A DNA stretch of 64,000 bases from an uncultured Eubacteriales bacterium (GCA_900540805.1 UQHL01000016.1:13135-77134), one strand, 5' to 3'. Numbered from the stretch's first letter, positions 24,817 to 34,826 are shown. Numbers and translations are program-made. Notes: a model not told the origin generated them from the letters alone.

Positions 24817-24862
24817 TTTCGGGAATAAAAACAATTAGGATATTTTAAGGAGATAAAAAATC

Positions 24863-26491
24863 ATGGCTAAACAGATCAAATACGGAGACGAAGCAAGAAA
24901 AGCACTTGAAACGGGCGTAAACGTATTGGCGGATACCGTTAAAATCACCCTCGGCCCTAAAGGCAGAAACGTCGTTCTCGACAAGAAGTTCGGCGCGCCC
25001 CTCATCACCAACGACGGCGTTACGATTGCAAAAGAGATCGAACTCAACGATCCTTTTGAAAATATGGGCGCCCAGCTCGTGAAAGAAGTTTCCACCAAAA
25101 CCAACGACGTGGCCGGCGACGGCACCACCACCGCGGTGGTACTCGCACAGGCGATCGTGAGAGAAGGCCTTAAAAACCTCGCCGCGGGCGCGAACCCCAT
25201 TATCCTTAAAAAAGGCATTGAAAAGGCCGTGGATACGACCGTGGAACACGTAAAAGGCATTTCCAAATCGGTTCAGAGTCAGAAGGCGATCGAGCAGGTC
25301 GCTTCCATTTCCGCCGGCGATAAAGAAATCGGTTCCCTTATCGCCAAAGCGATGGAAATCGTCGGCAAAGACGGTGTCATCACCGTGGAAGAAGGCAAAT
25401 CCATGCACACCGAGCTCAATACCGTCGAAGGCATGCAGTTTGACCGCGGCTACGCTTCCGCTTACATGGTAACCAACACCGACAAAATGGAAGCCGTTCT
25501 CGACAATCCGTACATCCTGATTACAGACAAAAAAATCTCCAGCCTTCAGGAAATTCTTCCCGTCATCGAACCCCTCGCGCAGCAGGGTGCAAGGCTTCTG
25601 ATTATCGCCGAGGACGTCGAAGGCGACGCGCTCGCCGCCCTCATCGTCAATAAGCTTAAGGGAGTGTTCAACTCCGTAGCCGTTAAGGCCCCCGGCTTCG
25701 GCGACAGAAGAAAGGAAATGCTTCAGGATATCGCCGTTCTTACGGGCGGGCAGGTCATCTCCTCCGATCTCGGCGTCGAATTCAAGGACGTTACTACCGA
25801 TATGCTCGGCAGAGCGGCTACCGTCAAGATAGATAAAGAAAACACCACCATCATCAACGGCGCGGGCGACGCGGAAGCCATCAAGGCAAGAGTCGCTTCC
25901 ATCAAGGCGCAGATCGCGGAAACGAAATCCGATTACGACAGAGAAAAGCTTCAGGAAAGACTTGCCAAGCTGGCGGGCGGCGTAGCCGTCATCAGCGTCG
26001 GCGCGGCAACCGAAGTGGAAATGAAGGAAAAGAAACTGCGCATCGACGACGCCCTTGCGGCTACGAGAGCGGCCGTTGAAGAAGGCTACGTCCCCGGCGG
26101 CGGAAGCGCCCTCCTCTCTGCTATTCCCGCAGTCAAAAAGCTGGTTGCAACGCTCGACGGAGACGAAAAAACTGGCGCCTGCATCATCCTCAAGGCGTTG
26201 GAAGAACCGATCAGACAGATCGCCAAAAACGCGGGACTCGACGGTTCCGTTATCGTCGATAAGGTTATTTCCTCTAAAAAGGCAAACTACGGCTACGACG
26301 CCCTCAACAATAAATATTGCGATATGGTCGAAAGCGGTATCATCGACCCGACCAAGGTTACCCGTTCCGTATTGCAGAACGCGGCTTCCGTAGCGGCGAC
26401 CCTTCTTACGACGGAAAGCCTGGTAACCGATATTCCTACCCCTCCCGCTCCCGCGGCTCCCGCAGGCGGCGATATGGGCGGCATGTATTAA
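24863..26491 (+). CDS. groEL: Chaperonin GroEL
   Basis: A 542-residue ATP-dependent chaperonin subunit (family usual 540-550). The ATP site is visible as LGPKGRNVVLDKKFGAP and NDVAGDGTTTAVVLAQ, and the signature AAVEEGYVPGGGSALL lies near residue 405. The C-terminus ends with the flexible Gly/Met tail (GGDMGGMY). AAGGAG precedes the ATG. It is the second gene of groES-groEL and is followed by a terminator. Confidence 0.98.
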   Translation: MAKQIKYGDEARKALETGVNVLADTVKITLGPKGRNVVLDKKFGAPLITNDGVTIAKEIELNDPFENMGAQLVKEVSTKTNDVAGDGTTTAVVLAQAIVREGLKNLAAGANPIILKKGIEKAVDTTVEHVKGISKSVQSQKAIEQVASISAGDKEIGSLIAKAMEIVGKDGVITVEEGKSMHTELNTVEGMQFDRGYASAYMVTNTDKMEAVLDNPYILITDKKISSLQEILPVIEPLAQQGARLLIIAEDVEGDALAALIVNKLKGVFNSVAVKAPGFGDRRKEMLQDIAVLTGGQVISSDLGVEFKDVTTDMLGRAATVKIDKENTTIINGAGDAEAIKARVASIKAQIAETKSDYDREKLQERLAKLAGGVAVISVGAATEVEMKEKKLRIDDALAATRAAVEEGYVPGGGSALLSAIPAVKKLVATLDGDEKTGACIILKALEEPIRQIAKNAGLDGSVIVDKVISSKKANYGYDALNNKYCDMVESGIIDPTKVTRSVLQNAASVAATLLTTESLVTDIPTPPAPAAPAGGDMGGMY

Positions 26492-26510
26492 TCCAACATC
26501 CGAACAAAAA

Positions 26511-26540
26511 AGACGGTTCCTTTCGGAATCGTCTTTTTTT
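26511..26540 (+). terminator. Intrinsic terminator of groES-groEL
   Basis: AGACGGTTCC and GGAATCGTCT form a ten-position stem (one G-T pair) with loop TTTC, followed by TTTTTT. Confidence 0.9.
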
Positions 26541-26594
26541 ATATTATGAGAGCTGTCATAGCCAAGCAGCCCGTTTTTACCGCTTTTCAGTCGC

Positions 26595-27827
26595 CTAAAC
26601 GGGCAATAGCTTTTCCAACATTTTTTTCAAAGCGTATTTGCAGTGTTCGTAAGTCAAGCCGCCTTGAAAATAGGCGGTATAGGGTTCCTTGACGGGCGCG
26701 TCGGCGGAAAGCTCTATGGAGGCCCCTTCGACAAAACACCCTGCGGCCATGATTACCTTACTGTCGTAGCCGGGCATATCCCAGGGCTCCAACGTCACGA
26801 AACTATCGATGGGAGAAGCCTCCTGCACCGATTGAATAAAGTCGCACAGCTGTTTTGCCGTATCGAAGCGAATGGCGCGCGTAATGTCGGCGGGCGTACG
26901 ATCGAGCTTGGGGAAATTTTCGTACCCCAGCTTTTCCATACATTTTCCAATAAGAAATCCCCCTTTAACCGATTGGTTGACGGTATGAGGCGCCATAAAA
27001 AGCCCTTGATAAAACAGCCGGTAACCGTAAGCATAGGAGCCGACTTCGTTACCGATAGAGGGCGCGGTAAGCCGCCTGCCGATCAGATCGATATATTCTT
27101 TTCCGCCTACGATATAACCGCCCGTAGGCGCCAGCCCTCCGCCGGGATTTTTGATCAGAGACCCCACCGCGATATCCGCGCCTACGTCGCAGGGTTCTTT
27201 TTTCTCCACAAATTCCCCGTAGCAGTTATCGACGAAAATACAGCCTGTAAAGCCCAGCGAACGTACATATGCGCAGATATCCCCGAGCTCGGCAACTGTA
27301 AACGCGTCGCGAAGCTCGTACCCGCGCGAACGCTGAATATAAATCATTTTCAGGCTTTGACCGAGCTTTTCCATGTCTTTTTTAATTTGCGCGCGGTCGA
27401 ATTTTCCGTCCTCCGTCAAATCAGTCTTTTCAAAAGCGATACCGAAATCTTTCAACGAACCGTTTCCCTCGCCGAAAATCACGCCGCGAATGGTATCGTA
27501 AGGCATTCCGGAGACGGCCAGCACGGCGTCGCCCGGACGTAAAACGCCGAACAGCGCCACCGTCAAAGCGTGCGTTCCCGAAAGCAGCGCAGGGGAAACG
27601 ATCCCCGCCTCGGCGCCCAAAGAACAAGCAAACACGTCTCCCAGCACAAACCGCCCTTCGTCTCCGTACCCGTAGCCCGTGGAAGGATTGAAATGCCGAA
27701 GCGCCACCCTGTACCTTTGAAACGCCTTCAACACCTTCTCCTGATTGTATTCGCTGATTTCGTCCGCAAAACGGAACGCTTCTTCCAATTCCTTTTCACT
27801 CTCTTTGATCAATTCTTCCGCCGTCAT
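26595..27827 (-). CDS. YnbB-like PLP enzyme (methionine gamma-lyase / aluminium-resistance family)
   Basis: A 410-residue fold-type I PLP enzyme of the PF06838 type. The cofactor lysine is in AVGSLIKNPGGGLAPTGGYIVG; other family stretches are ALRHFNPSTGYGYGDEGR, SPALLSGTHALTVALFG and GCIFVDNCYGEFVE with the Asp that holds the pyridine ring. The family is annotated as methionine gamma-lyase or aluminium resistance protein, but its physiological reaction is not firmly known. It follows miaA, as ynbB does in many Firmicutes near the mutL-miaA-hfq region; no hfq is found here. GGAG precedes the ATG. The third 35-bp palindrome lies about 30 bases upstream of its start. Confidence 0.85.
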   Translation of the reverse strand: MTAEELIKESEKELEEAFRFADEISEYNQEKVLKAFQRYRVALRHFNPSTGYGYGDEGRFVLGDVFACSLGAEAGIVSPALLSGTHALTVALFGVLRPGDAVLAVSGMPYDTIRGVIFGEGNGSLKDFGIAFEKTDLTEDGKFDRAQIKKDMEKLGQSLKMIYIQRSRGYELRDAFTVAELGDICAYVRSLGFTGCIFVDNCYGEFVEKKEPCDVGADIAVGSLIKNPGGGLAPTGGYIVGGKEYIDLIGRRLTAPSIGNEVGSYAYGYRLFYQGLFMAPHTVNQSVKGGFLIGKCMEKLGYENFPKLDRTPADITRAIRFDTAKQLCDFIQSVQEASPIDSFVTLEPWDMPGYDSKVIMAAGCFVEGASIELSADAPVKEPYTAYFQGGLTYEHCKYALKKMLEKLLPV

Positions 27828-27856
27828 TTTTGTCTCCGAATTTTAATTTTACAATT

Positions 27857-27891
27857 ATTATGTCAGACATATATATTATGTCTGGCATAGT
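27857..27891. repeat. 35-bp palindromic element, copy 3
   Basis: Outer arms ATTATGTCAG and CTGGCATAGT with centre ACATATATATTATGT. It starts 30 bases upstream of the YnbB-like gene and its last base is the final base of the miaA stop codon. Preceded by ACAATT, as in copy 2. Confidence 0.7.
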
Positions 27892-28787
27892 TATAACAAA
27901 CTTAATACCTTTTCCGCCGCAACCTCCTGCGGAGAAAAGAACGAATGATTTTGCATACGCTTAAAGAAGGTAATCTGTCGTTTGGCGTAATTGCGGGTAT
28001 TCTTTTTTACGGCCTCGGCGATTTCCTCGTCGGACGAGCCGAGACGAAGCCCTTCCGCGACCTCTTTATAACCGATCCCCTGCATACACTGTCTCTTTTC
28101 ATCGATGCCGCGCGCCAAAAGGCCTTTTACCTCTTCTTTCAAACCGTCCTCAAACATCTTATCGACCCGCCGTTCGATACGTTCGTAAAGCGCCGCGCGC
28201 GGAAAATCCACGGAAACGCTGACAAAATCGAAACGGGGAATTTCTTCGTCCTTTTGCTCCGATTTCTTTTTCCCCGTAACCTCGAAAATCTCCAAAGCGC
28301 GAATGACCCGCTTCGTATCGTTAAAATGCAATATCTTCGCGCTTTCGGGGTCCCGTTCTTCAAGAAGCTTATGCAGATAGACGGCGCCGCGCTCGCTTAG
28401 CACGGCTTCGTATTTCTTCCGCACGGCCTCGTCAGCTCCCGCGTTGCCGAATTGGCTTTTATACAGCAACGCGCGGACGTAAAAGCCCGTACCGCCGCAG
28501 ACTACGGGCGTTTTTCCTTCTTTCAGCAATCTTTCCGCGATGGGTAGAGCAAGTTTTTCGTAATCGCTGACGGAAAAGCTTTCCAACGGCGACGCTACGT
28601 CGATCAGATGATGTTTTATGCCCTCTTTTTCTTCTTCCGTAGGCTTTGCGGTGCCGATATCCAACCCTTTATAGACCAACATCGAATCGGCCGAGATAAT
28701 CTCCGTTTCCAGCGCTTTCGCGCACTTTACCGCAAGAGACGTCTTTCCCGAGGCCGTCGGGCCGCAGATGACAAGCAATTTCGGCAT
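27891..28787 (-). CDS. miaA: tRNA dimethylallyltransferase
   Basis: A 298-residue enzyme that adds a dimethylallyl group to A37 of tRNAs reading UNN codons. The P-loop CGPTASGKTSLA opens the protein, with ETEIISADSMLVYKGLDIGTAKP, HHLIDVASPLESFSV and VVCGGTGFYVRALLY as further family boxes. The start at 28787 shares its A with the TGA stop of mutL (TGATG), indicating coupled translation; the longer frame to 28862 lies inside mutL. Its product is the substrate of MiaB encoded upstream in the same operon. Confidence 0.96.
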   Translation of the reverse strand: MPKLLVICGPTASGKTSLAVKCAKALETEIISADSMLVYKGLDIGTAKPTEEEKEGIKHHLIDVASPLESFSVSDYEKLALPIAERLLKEGKTPVVCGGTGFYVRALLYKSQFGNAGADEAVRKKYEAVLSERGAVYLHKLLEERDPESAKILHFNDTKRVIRALEIFEVTGKKKSEQKDEEIPRFDFVSVSVDFPRAALYERIERRVDKMFEDGLKEEVKGLLARGIDEKRQCMQGIGYKEVAEGLRLGSSDEEIAEAVKKNTRNYAKRQITFFKRMQNHSFFSPQEVAAEKVLSLL

Positions 28788-30832
28788 CAGACAATCCTCT
28801 TGAACATTTTTTCCAATTCCGTTTTCGTCATCTTTACGACGACGGGCCTGCCATGCGGACATTTCAATCCCATATTGCCGTCCATAAGCCGAAAAAGCCT
28901 GTCCGTTTCTTCGCGCGTCAGGTCCATTCCGCCCTTCACGGCCGCTTTGCAGGCCGCCGTCGCCAGCTTATCCTTTAATAAATCCTCGAGCTTAATCGAG
29001 CGATAACCGCTTATGTCGCCCAAAATTTCGTTGAAAAACAGTGCGAGGTCGATGCTTTGCAAATCGAGCGGCACGGCCGATACCTTAAAAGCATTGTTTC
29101 CGAATTCGTCTATATCGAACCCCATTTCCCGTATGTTTTCCATCTTTTCCCGTATAAACGCGCTTTCAAAAGCGTTCAGATTGAGTACATACGGCAACAG
29201 CATCGGCTGCTGCAACACCTTTCGGGTGCGCATTTGTTCTTTCAGGCGATCGAAAATCAGCCGTTCGTGCGCGGCGTGCTGGTCGATGATATATACCTCG
29301 TCTCCGCGTTCGTACAGCAGATAGGTATTGAACAGTTTTCCCGCATAAGCGCAGGAAGAAACGTCTATCTTGTTCTGCTTCGCCTTCGTTTCCAGCTCTT
29401 CGAGAAAACGCTTATTTTCTGCGAAAAAGTCCTTCGAGTTCCCTTCGGTTTTTACCGCAGGCGCGGCTTCGGGAGAATTTACTTCGAGAATATTTTTTTC
29501 GACCTGCAGGTCGGCGTAGGTTTCCCGAAGGCTTTTCTTTTCCGCGGGAACGCTCTGCACGGGTACGGCGTTTTCTTCGGCCTTCGGTTCCGGTTCGAAA
29601 GGCAGCTCCATAGAAGTCGTTTTCGAGGGACGGACCTTTTCCAGCTCCCGCCTGGCGTCTTCGTATGAAAAAGATACAACCCCTTTCGCCGAGTTGTTTA
29701 AGGGCGCATTTCGGGGCTTTTCCTTTTTAGGCGCGGAAAACGGAACGGCCGAAACGGGCGCCGCTTTGGGAGACACAACTTTTTCAGGCTCGGCGTCTAT
29801 CTCGGAAGCAACCGCCGTTTTGTCGGAAACAAGATATTCCAGCGCCTTGGGCTGACCGTCCAGCACCGCGGAGATCACCGAATAAATGCAACCGTAAACG
29901 GTTTGGTTGTCGGCAAAACGGACGTCCGCCTTGTTCGGATGGACGTTGACGTCAACGATTTCCGTCGGCATATCGATATATAATACATAAAAGGGATACT
30001 GCCGCTTCATGAGATAGCTCGCGTAAGCGTTTGACACCGCGGCCGAAATCGTGGAATTTATAATGTAGCGCCCGTTGAGAAAAACGCTCTGATAGGTTTT
30101 GTTCGGCTTGGAAAAATTTTGGTTTCCGATATAGCCGCGGAGACGAATCCCATGCTTCGAAGCGTCGATTTTATAACAATCCTTGAGAATAGACGCTCCG
30201 TAAACGCCGACGACGGCTTCCTCTTCCCCGCCGCCGAAGGACTGCAAAATACGCTTGCCGCCGACATAATAACGGAAGGAAATATCGGGGCGATTGAGAA
30301 TAAAGCGGGACACGAAATTGGTGATGTCCGTTTCCTCCGATTTATCCGACTTCAGGAAGCCCAGCCTTACGGGTGTATTGAAAAACAGCATTTCCACGCT
30401 GACGTCCGTGCCGTCTCCGCCCGCCGCTTCGACAATTTCGCCGAGTTTTCCGCCGTCCGAAGTCAGCCGATAGCAATTTTCGCCGCTGACTTTGGAAGTA
30501 ATGGTCATCTTGGACACCGCCGCGATGGAAGCCACGGCTTCGCCGCGAAACCCGAGCGTCATAATCCGTTCGAGGTCGTCCGCTTTTGCGATTTTACTTG
30601 TGGCGTGCGGAAGAAACGCCGCGTGAAGATCGTCGCGGGAGATACCGCCGCCGTTGTCCACGACGCGGATCAGCTGTTTTCCGCCCCCTTCGACGTAAAT
30701 CTCGATTTCCGTCGCGCCCGCGTCTATGGCGTTTTCGACGAGCTCCTTGACGACCGAGTACGGCCTGTCCACGACCTCGCCCGCCGCAATCCGATTATAG
30801 ACCTGCGCGGATAAAATATTGATTTTCGACAT
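28787..30832 (-). CDS. mutL: DNA mismatch repair protein MutL
   Basis: A 681-residue mismatch-repair ATPase. The GHKL N-terminal part shows IAAGEVVDRPYSVVKELVENAIDAGA, DNGGGI and TLGFRGEAVASIAAV. Between about residues 340 and 460 is a low-complexity linker rich in Pro, Ala, Lys and Glu. The C-terminal dimer/endonuclease part has IIDQHAAHERLIFD, which matches DQHAx2Ex4E except that the last Glu is Asp, and also ACKAAVKGG and CPHGRPV, the other endonuclease-site motifs. It should therefore be a nicking-type MutL as in Bacillus. It starts one base after mutS and overlaps miaA by one base. Confidence 0.95.
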   Translation of the reverse strand: MSKINILSAQVYNRIAAGEVVDRPYSVVKELVENAIDAGATEIEIYVEGGGKQLIRVVDNGGGISRDDLHAAFLPHATSKIAKADDLERIMTLGFRGEAVASIAAVSKMTITSKVSGENCYRLTSDGGKLGEIVEAAGGDGTDVSVEMLFFNTPVRLGFLKSDKSEETDITNFVSRFILNRPDISFRYYVGGKRILQSFGGGEEEAVVGVYGASILKDCYKIDASKHGIRLRGYIGNQNFSKPNKTYQSVFLNGRYIINSTISAAVSNAYASYLMKRQYPFYVLYIDMPTEIVDVNVHPNKADVRFADNQTVYGCIYSVISAVLDGQPKALEYLVSDKTAVASEIDAEPEKVVSPKAAPVSAVPFSAPKKEKPRNAPLNNSAKGVVSFSYEDARRELEKVRPSKTTSMELPFEPEPKAEENAVPVQSVPAEKKSLRETYADLQVEKNILEVNSPEAAPAVKTEGNSKDFFAENKRFLEELETKAKQNKIDVSSCAYAGKLFNTYLLYERGDEVYIIDQHAAHERLIFDRLKEQMRTRKVLQQPMLLPYVLNLNAFESAFIREKMENIREMGFDIDEFGNNAFKVSAVPLDLQSIDLALFFNEILGDISGYRSIKLEDLLKDKLATAACKAAVKGGMDLTREETDRLFRLMDGNMGLKCPHGRPVVVKMTKTELEKMFKRIV

Positions 30833-30833
30833 A

Positions 30834-33437
30834 TCAGCTCTCCGACTTTACTTTTTCTTTGAGGTCGCTCAAAAGGAGCAACGCCTGCATGGGCGACAGC
30901 GTGTTCACGTCCGTCTCCGAAAGTATCTTTTCCGCCTCGGACAGCGTGCGCGTCTCGCTTTCCTCCTCCGCTGTTTCTTCCTCGTCCGCGGATAAAATAC
31001 GCTTTTTGGCGATATCGTTCTTTTCGAGCGTCTTAAGTATCCCTTTGGCGCGCAGCGTCACTTCCTTGGGAACGCCCGCCAACGCCGCGACCTCTATCCC
31101 GAAACTGCGGTTTGCCCCGCCCCGCGCGATCTTCCGCAGGAAAACCACGGCGCCGTTTAACTCCCGTACGGTCACTTTATAATTTTTAACGCCCTCTATT
31201 CGATTTTCCAGCTCGGTCAGCTCGTGGTAATGGGTGGCGAACAGCGTCTTGGCGCGTATCCGTTCGGTGAGAAACTCGATCACCGCCCAGGCGATAGAGA
31301 GGCCGTCGTAAGTGCTCGTTCCCCGCCCGACCTCGTCGAGAATGAGGAGGCTGTCCTTCGTCGCGTGCAAAAGGATAGACGCTACCTCCGTCATTTCCAC
31401 CATAAAGGTGCTCTGATCGAAAATGAGGTTATCGCTGGCGCCGACGCGCGTGAAAATGCGGTCGGTCACAGGGATTTCCGCCGCGCGCGCGGGCACAAAG
31501 CACCCGATATGCGCCATGAGGACGATCAGCGCCACCTGCCGCATATACGTGCTTTTACCCGCCATGTTCGGCCCCGTGATGACGGCGCTTCGATTGTCCT
31601 CGTTGTCGAGAAGGGTATCGTTGGGGACGAAGCGTTCCTTGGAGATCGCCTCCACGACGGGATGACGCCCCTCCGAAATCATCAGCCTGCCGCCGCTTGC
31701 AATCATCTGCGGACGACAGTAACGGCGTTCCTTCGCGACCGTGGCAAACGCCACGAGGCAGTCGAGCAGAGCGATCGCCGAAGAAATTTTTTTCAGCTTG
31801 GAAATGTTTTGCAATAAGACGTCCAAAAGGTCTGCGTACAGCCGCGCTTCCAGCTTCAAAGCCTTCTCGCCGGCGGTGAGGATTTTCTCCTCCAGCTCTT
31901 TAAGCTCCTGCGTGATAAAACGCTCGCCCGTCGTCAGCGTCTGCTTTCGGATATAGTCGTCGGGCACTTTATCCTTGAAGGAATTGGATATCTCGATAAA
32001 GTATCCGAACACCCGATTATAACCGACCTTGAGATTTTTGATGCCCGTCCGTTCCTTTTCGCGGGCCTCTATCCCCAAAATCAATTCCTTGCCGTTTTTG
32101 CCGATCATGCGGAGTTCGTCTAGCTCCTTGTTGAAGCCTTCGCGGATATATTCCCCGTCCTTCATCAAGGCGGGCGGCGAATCGCAGATCGCGGCGGAAA
32201 GCAAATCGGCCAGCGGCTTCATATCCAAAAGGTCGGCGTCTATGTCCGCCAAAATCTTTGAGGAAAAACCCGTCAGCTGAAATTTGACGGAAGGGACGGC
32301 GTTCAAAGAAGCGGCGAGCGCCACGCAGTCGCGCGGGGAAAAATTGCCGTTGGAGATCTTTCCCGAAAGCCGCTCTACGTCCTTCACCTCGCGCAGCGTA
32401 TCGGAAAGCCCCATTCTCACGACGGAGGCGTTAAAAAGCTCCGCCACGCCCTCCTGCCGATAATTGATTTTTTCGATATCCTTCAGCGGCGAAAGCACCA
32501 TCTGATTGAGCAGGCGCGCGCCCATTCCCGTGCGGGTCTTGTCGATCAGCCACAGCAGGGAGCCGTATTTTTTACCCTCCGCGTTGCTTCTCACCAGCTC
32601 GAGATTCCTCACCGCTATACTGTCGAGCACCATATACTGTTCGTGATCGACCACCTTGACGGAATTGATGTTACTTAAGGAATGCTTCTGCGTTTCGCGC
32701 AGATACTCGACGAGCGCACCCGCCGCGGCGATCGCGTTTTCTTTTCCTGCAATTCCGTAGGCCGCCAGAGAAAGAGTCTGAAACTGCTCCAGAAGATTTT
32801 TTTCGGCGTGTTTCACGTTAAACGCCCAGGGAACGTAACAGGAAAACGCGGGCAGGAGATTATGCCTGATTTCCTTTACGTCTTTGCTCGCCAGCAGCAT
32901 TTCCTCATTGCAGATCACTTCCGCGACCGAAAGCTTGACGATTTGAGTGATCGTATCTTCCAGCGCCGAAACGCCGGAAAATTCCGCGACGGAAAACTCG
33001 CCCGTCGTGATATCCGTCCAGGCCGCCGCGATGCTTTCGCCCGCTTTGAACAGGCAGGCGATATAATTGTTTTTCGTCTCGTCCAGCATCGCGTCGTCGA
33101 TGAGCGTGCCCGCGGAGACTACGCGCACGACGTCCCGCTCGACAAGCCCTTTGCTTTCCTTGGGATCGGAAAGCTGCTCGCAGATCGCCACTTTTTCTCC
33201 CAGAGCCACCAGCTTGGAGATATAAACGTCCGCCGCGTGATAGGGAATCCCGCACATCGGCGCGCGTTCCTCCAGCCCGCAGTCCTTGCCCGTCAGAGTA
33301 AGATCGAGCAGCTTGGACACCTTTTCGGCGTCCTCGAAAAACATCTCGTAAAAGTCCCCGAGACGGTAAAACAGAATGCACCCCTTGTATTTTTCCTTCA
33401 TATCCAGGTAGTGCCGCATCATCTGTGAAAGAGCCAT
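30834..33437 (-). CDS. mutS: DNA mismatch repair protein MutS
   Basis: An 867-residue mismatch-recognition ATPase. The mismatch wedge is present as RLGDFYEMFFEDA near residue 30, the Walker A box as ITGPNMAGKSTYMRQ, the Walker B region as LLILDEVGRGTSTYDG, followed by LFATHYHELTELE. A Glu/Thr-rich stretch (SADEEETAEEESE) precedes the helical tail. The ribosome site is weak: AGGCGGG lies about 15 bases from the ATG. A parS-like 16-mer lies inside this gene at 32809-32824. It forms the operon miaB-mutS-mutL-miaA. Confidence 0.97.
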   Translation of the reverse strand: MALSQMMRHYLDMKEKYKGCILFYRLGDFYEMFFEDAEKVSKLLDLTLTGKDCGLEERAPMCGIPYHAADVYISKLVALGEKVAICEQLSDPKESKGLVERDVVRVVSAGTLIDDAMLDETKNNYIACLFKAGESIAAAWTDITTGEFSVAEFSGVSALEDTITQIVKLSVAEVICNEEMLLASKDVKEIRHNLLPAFSCYVPWAFNVKHAEKNLLEQFQTLSLAAYGIAGKENAIAAAGALVEYLRETQKHSLSNINSVKVVDHEQYMVLDSIAVRNLELVRSNAEGKKYGSLLWLIDKTRTGMGARLLNQMVLSPLKDIEKINYRQEGVAELFNASVVRMGLSDTLREVKDVERLSGKISNGNFSPRDCVALAASLNAVPSVKFQLTGFSSKILADIDADLLDMKPLADLLSAAICDSPPALMKDGEYIREGFNKELDELRMIGKNGKELILGIEAREKERTGIKNLKVGYNRVFGYFIEISNSFKDKVPDDYIRKQTLTTGERFITQELKELEEKILTAGEKALKLEARLYADLLDVLLQNISKLKKISSAIALLDCLVAFATVAKERRYCRPQMIASGGRLMISEGRHPVVEAISKERFVPNDTLLDNEDNRSAVITGPNMAGKSTYMRQVALIVLMAHIGCFVPARAAEIPVTDRIFTRVGASDNLIFDQSTFMVEMTEVASILLHATKDSLLILDEVGRGTSTYDGLSIAWAVIEFLTERIRAKTLFATHYHELTELENRIEGVKNYKVTVRELNGAVVFLRKIARGGANRSFGIEVAALAGVPKEVTLRAKGILKTLEKNDIAKKRILSADEEETAEEESETRTLSEAEKILSETDVNTLSPMQALLLLSDLKEKVKSES
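32809..32824. promoter_or_regulatory. parS-like 16-mer inside mutS
   Basis: TGTTTCACGTTAAACG matches the bacterial parS consensus TGTTTCACGTGAAACA at 14 of 16 positions. It lies inside coding sequence. Confidence 0.35.
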
Positions 33438-33460
33438 ATATTTTTTTCAAACCCGCCTTT

Positions 33461-34798
33461 TCAGATTTCCTTATGATTTTTGTCCGCGAGCTCTCCGTAG
33501 AGAGAAATACCGTTCGCCTGCGTTATTTTCAAATTTACAAACTGCCCGACAAGATTTTCTTCGCTCTTGAAATATCCCATGCGGCCGAATTCGTCGCGGC
33601 CGAGATACAGCCCTTTTTTCTCGTCGTAGTCCTCGCAGAGAATTTCTGCCGTCGTCCCGACGTATTTTTCCGATTTTTTTCGGGTGAGCGAATTGACCAG
33701 CTCGACGAGGCGCAAGATCCTGTCCTTCTGCACTTCCTCGGGCACCTGATTTTCCATCGCCGCAGCTTTCGTCCCCGTTCGCGGCGAATAGACAAAGGTG
33801 AACGCCGAGGCAAAATCGGCCTTTTTTACAAGCTCCTCCGTCGCGAGGTAATCTTCCTCCGTTTCCCCCGGGAACCCGACGATGATGTCCGTTGTGACCT
33901 CCGCTCCGGGCAGTCGGGAACGAAGCATTTTTATCTCTTCGAGATATTGAGCCGATGTATAGCGGCGGTTCATGGCCTTCAAAACCGAGTCCGAACCGGA
34001 CTGTACGGGCAGGTGGACGAGGCGGCAGATTTTGCGGTGCTTCTCCATGACCTTAACGACGTCCTCGTTGAAGTCCTTGGGATGGCTGGTCATGAAACGG
34101 AGCCGAAAATCCCCCTCGACGGACGCCACGGCATCCAACAGCTCGGCAAACGTCCTGCCCGTCCTGCCGTCGGAACCGTAGGAATTGACGTTTTGTCCCA
34201 ACAGAGTAATTTCCCGATAGCCTTCCGCCACCAGCCTTTCGACCTCGGCGACGATATTTTCGGGCTTTCGGGAACGTTCGCGGCCGCGGACGTACGGCAC
34301 GATACAATAGGAACAAAAGTTGTCGCACCCGTACATGATATTCACCCAGGCGTTGGGATAGCTGGTGCGCAGAGGCTCGTCTCCTTCGACGATTTCCCCT
34401 TCCTTTTCACGGATTTTTATCACGCGCTTTTTTTCCTTTTGTTTAAGCTCGATCAGCTCGCCCAGCTCCTCGAGATTCAAAGTTCCGAACATGATATCGA
34501 TAAACGGGAATTTCTTTTTGAGTATCTCCGTCTTGCCCTTTTCCTGAGTCATACATCCGCCGACGGCAATGATCAGCCCGGGCTTCCTCTTCTTGAGCTT
34601 TTTCAAGGCTCCGATATTCCCGAATGCGTGATTTTCCGCATTTTCACGGATACAGCAGGTGTTGAATACGATAATATCCGCTTCCTCCGTCTCCTTCGTC
34701 TCCCGATAGCCCAGCTTTGCCAGAATACCCGCGATCTTTTCCGACTCGTGGACGTTCATCTGGCAGCCGTACGTGACGATATGGTACTTTTTTTCCAT
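33461..34798 (-). CDS. miaB: tRNA-2-methylthio-N6-dimethylallyladenosine synthase
   Basis: A 445-residue radical-SAM methylthiotransferase acting on the i6A37 made by MiaA. Three domains are visible: the N-terminal UPF0004 part with cluster cysteines in YGCQMNVHESE, FNTCCIREN and VGGCMTQEKG; the radical-SAM part with CDNFCSYCIVPYVRGRERSR; and the C-terminal TRAM domain from about residue 380. The start at 34798 has AGGA six bases upstream; two possible earlier starts at 34828 and 34888 coincide with or precede the promoter -10 box. It is the first gene of miaB-mutS-mutL-miaA, so the two tRNA A37 enzymes flank the mismatch-repair pair. Confidence 0.96.
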   Translation of the reverse strand: MEKKYHIVTYGCQMNVHESEKIAGILAKLGYRETKETEEADIIVFNTCCIRENAENHAFGNIGALKKLKKRKPGLIIAVGGCMTQEKGKTEILKKKFPFIDIMFGTLNLEELGELIELKQKEKKRVIKIREKEGEIVEGDEPLRTSYPNAWVNIMYGCDNFCSYCIVPYVRGRERSRKPENIVAEVERLVAEGYREITLLGQNVNSYGSDGRTGRTFAELLDAVASVEGDFRLRFMTSHPKDFNEDVVKVMEKHRKICRLVHLPVQSGSDSVLKAMNRRYTSAQYLEEIKMLRSRLPGAEVTTDIIVGFPGETEEDYLATEELVKKADFASAFTFVYSPRTGTKAAAMENQVPEEVQKDRILRLVELVNSLTRKKSEKYVGTTAEILCEDYDEKKGLYLGRDEFGRMGYFKSEENLVGQFVNLKITQANGISLYGELADKNHKEI

Positions 34799-34826
34799 AA
34801 ATTTCCTGTGTTTAAGTTTTTCTTCC

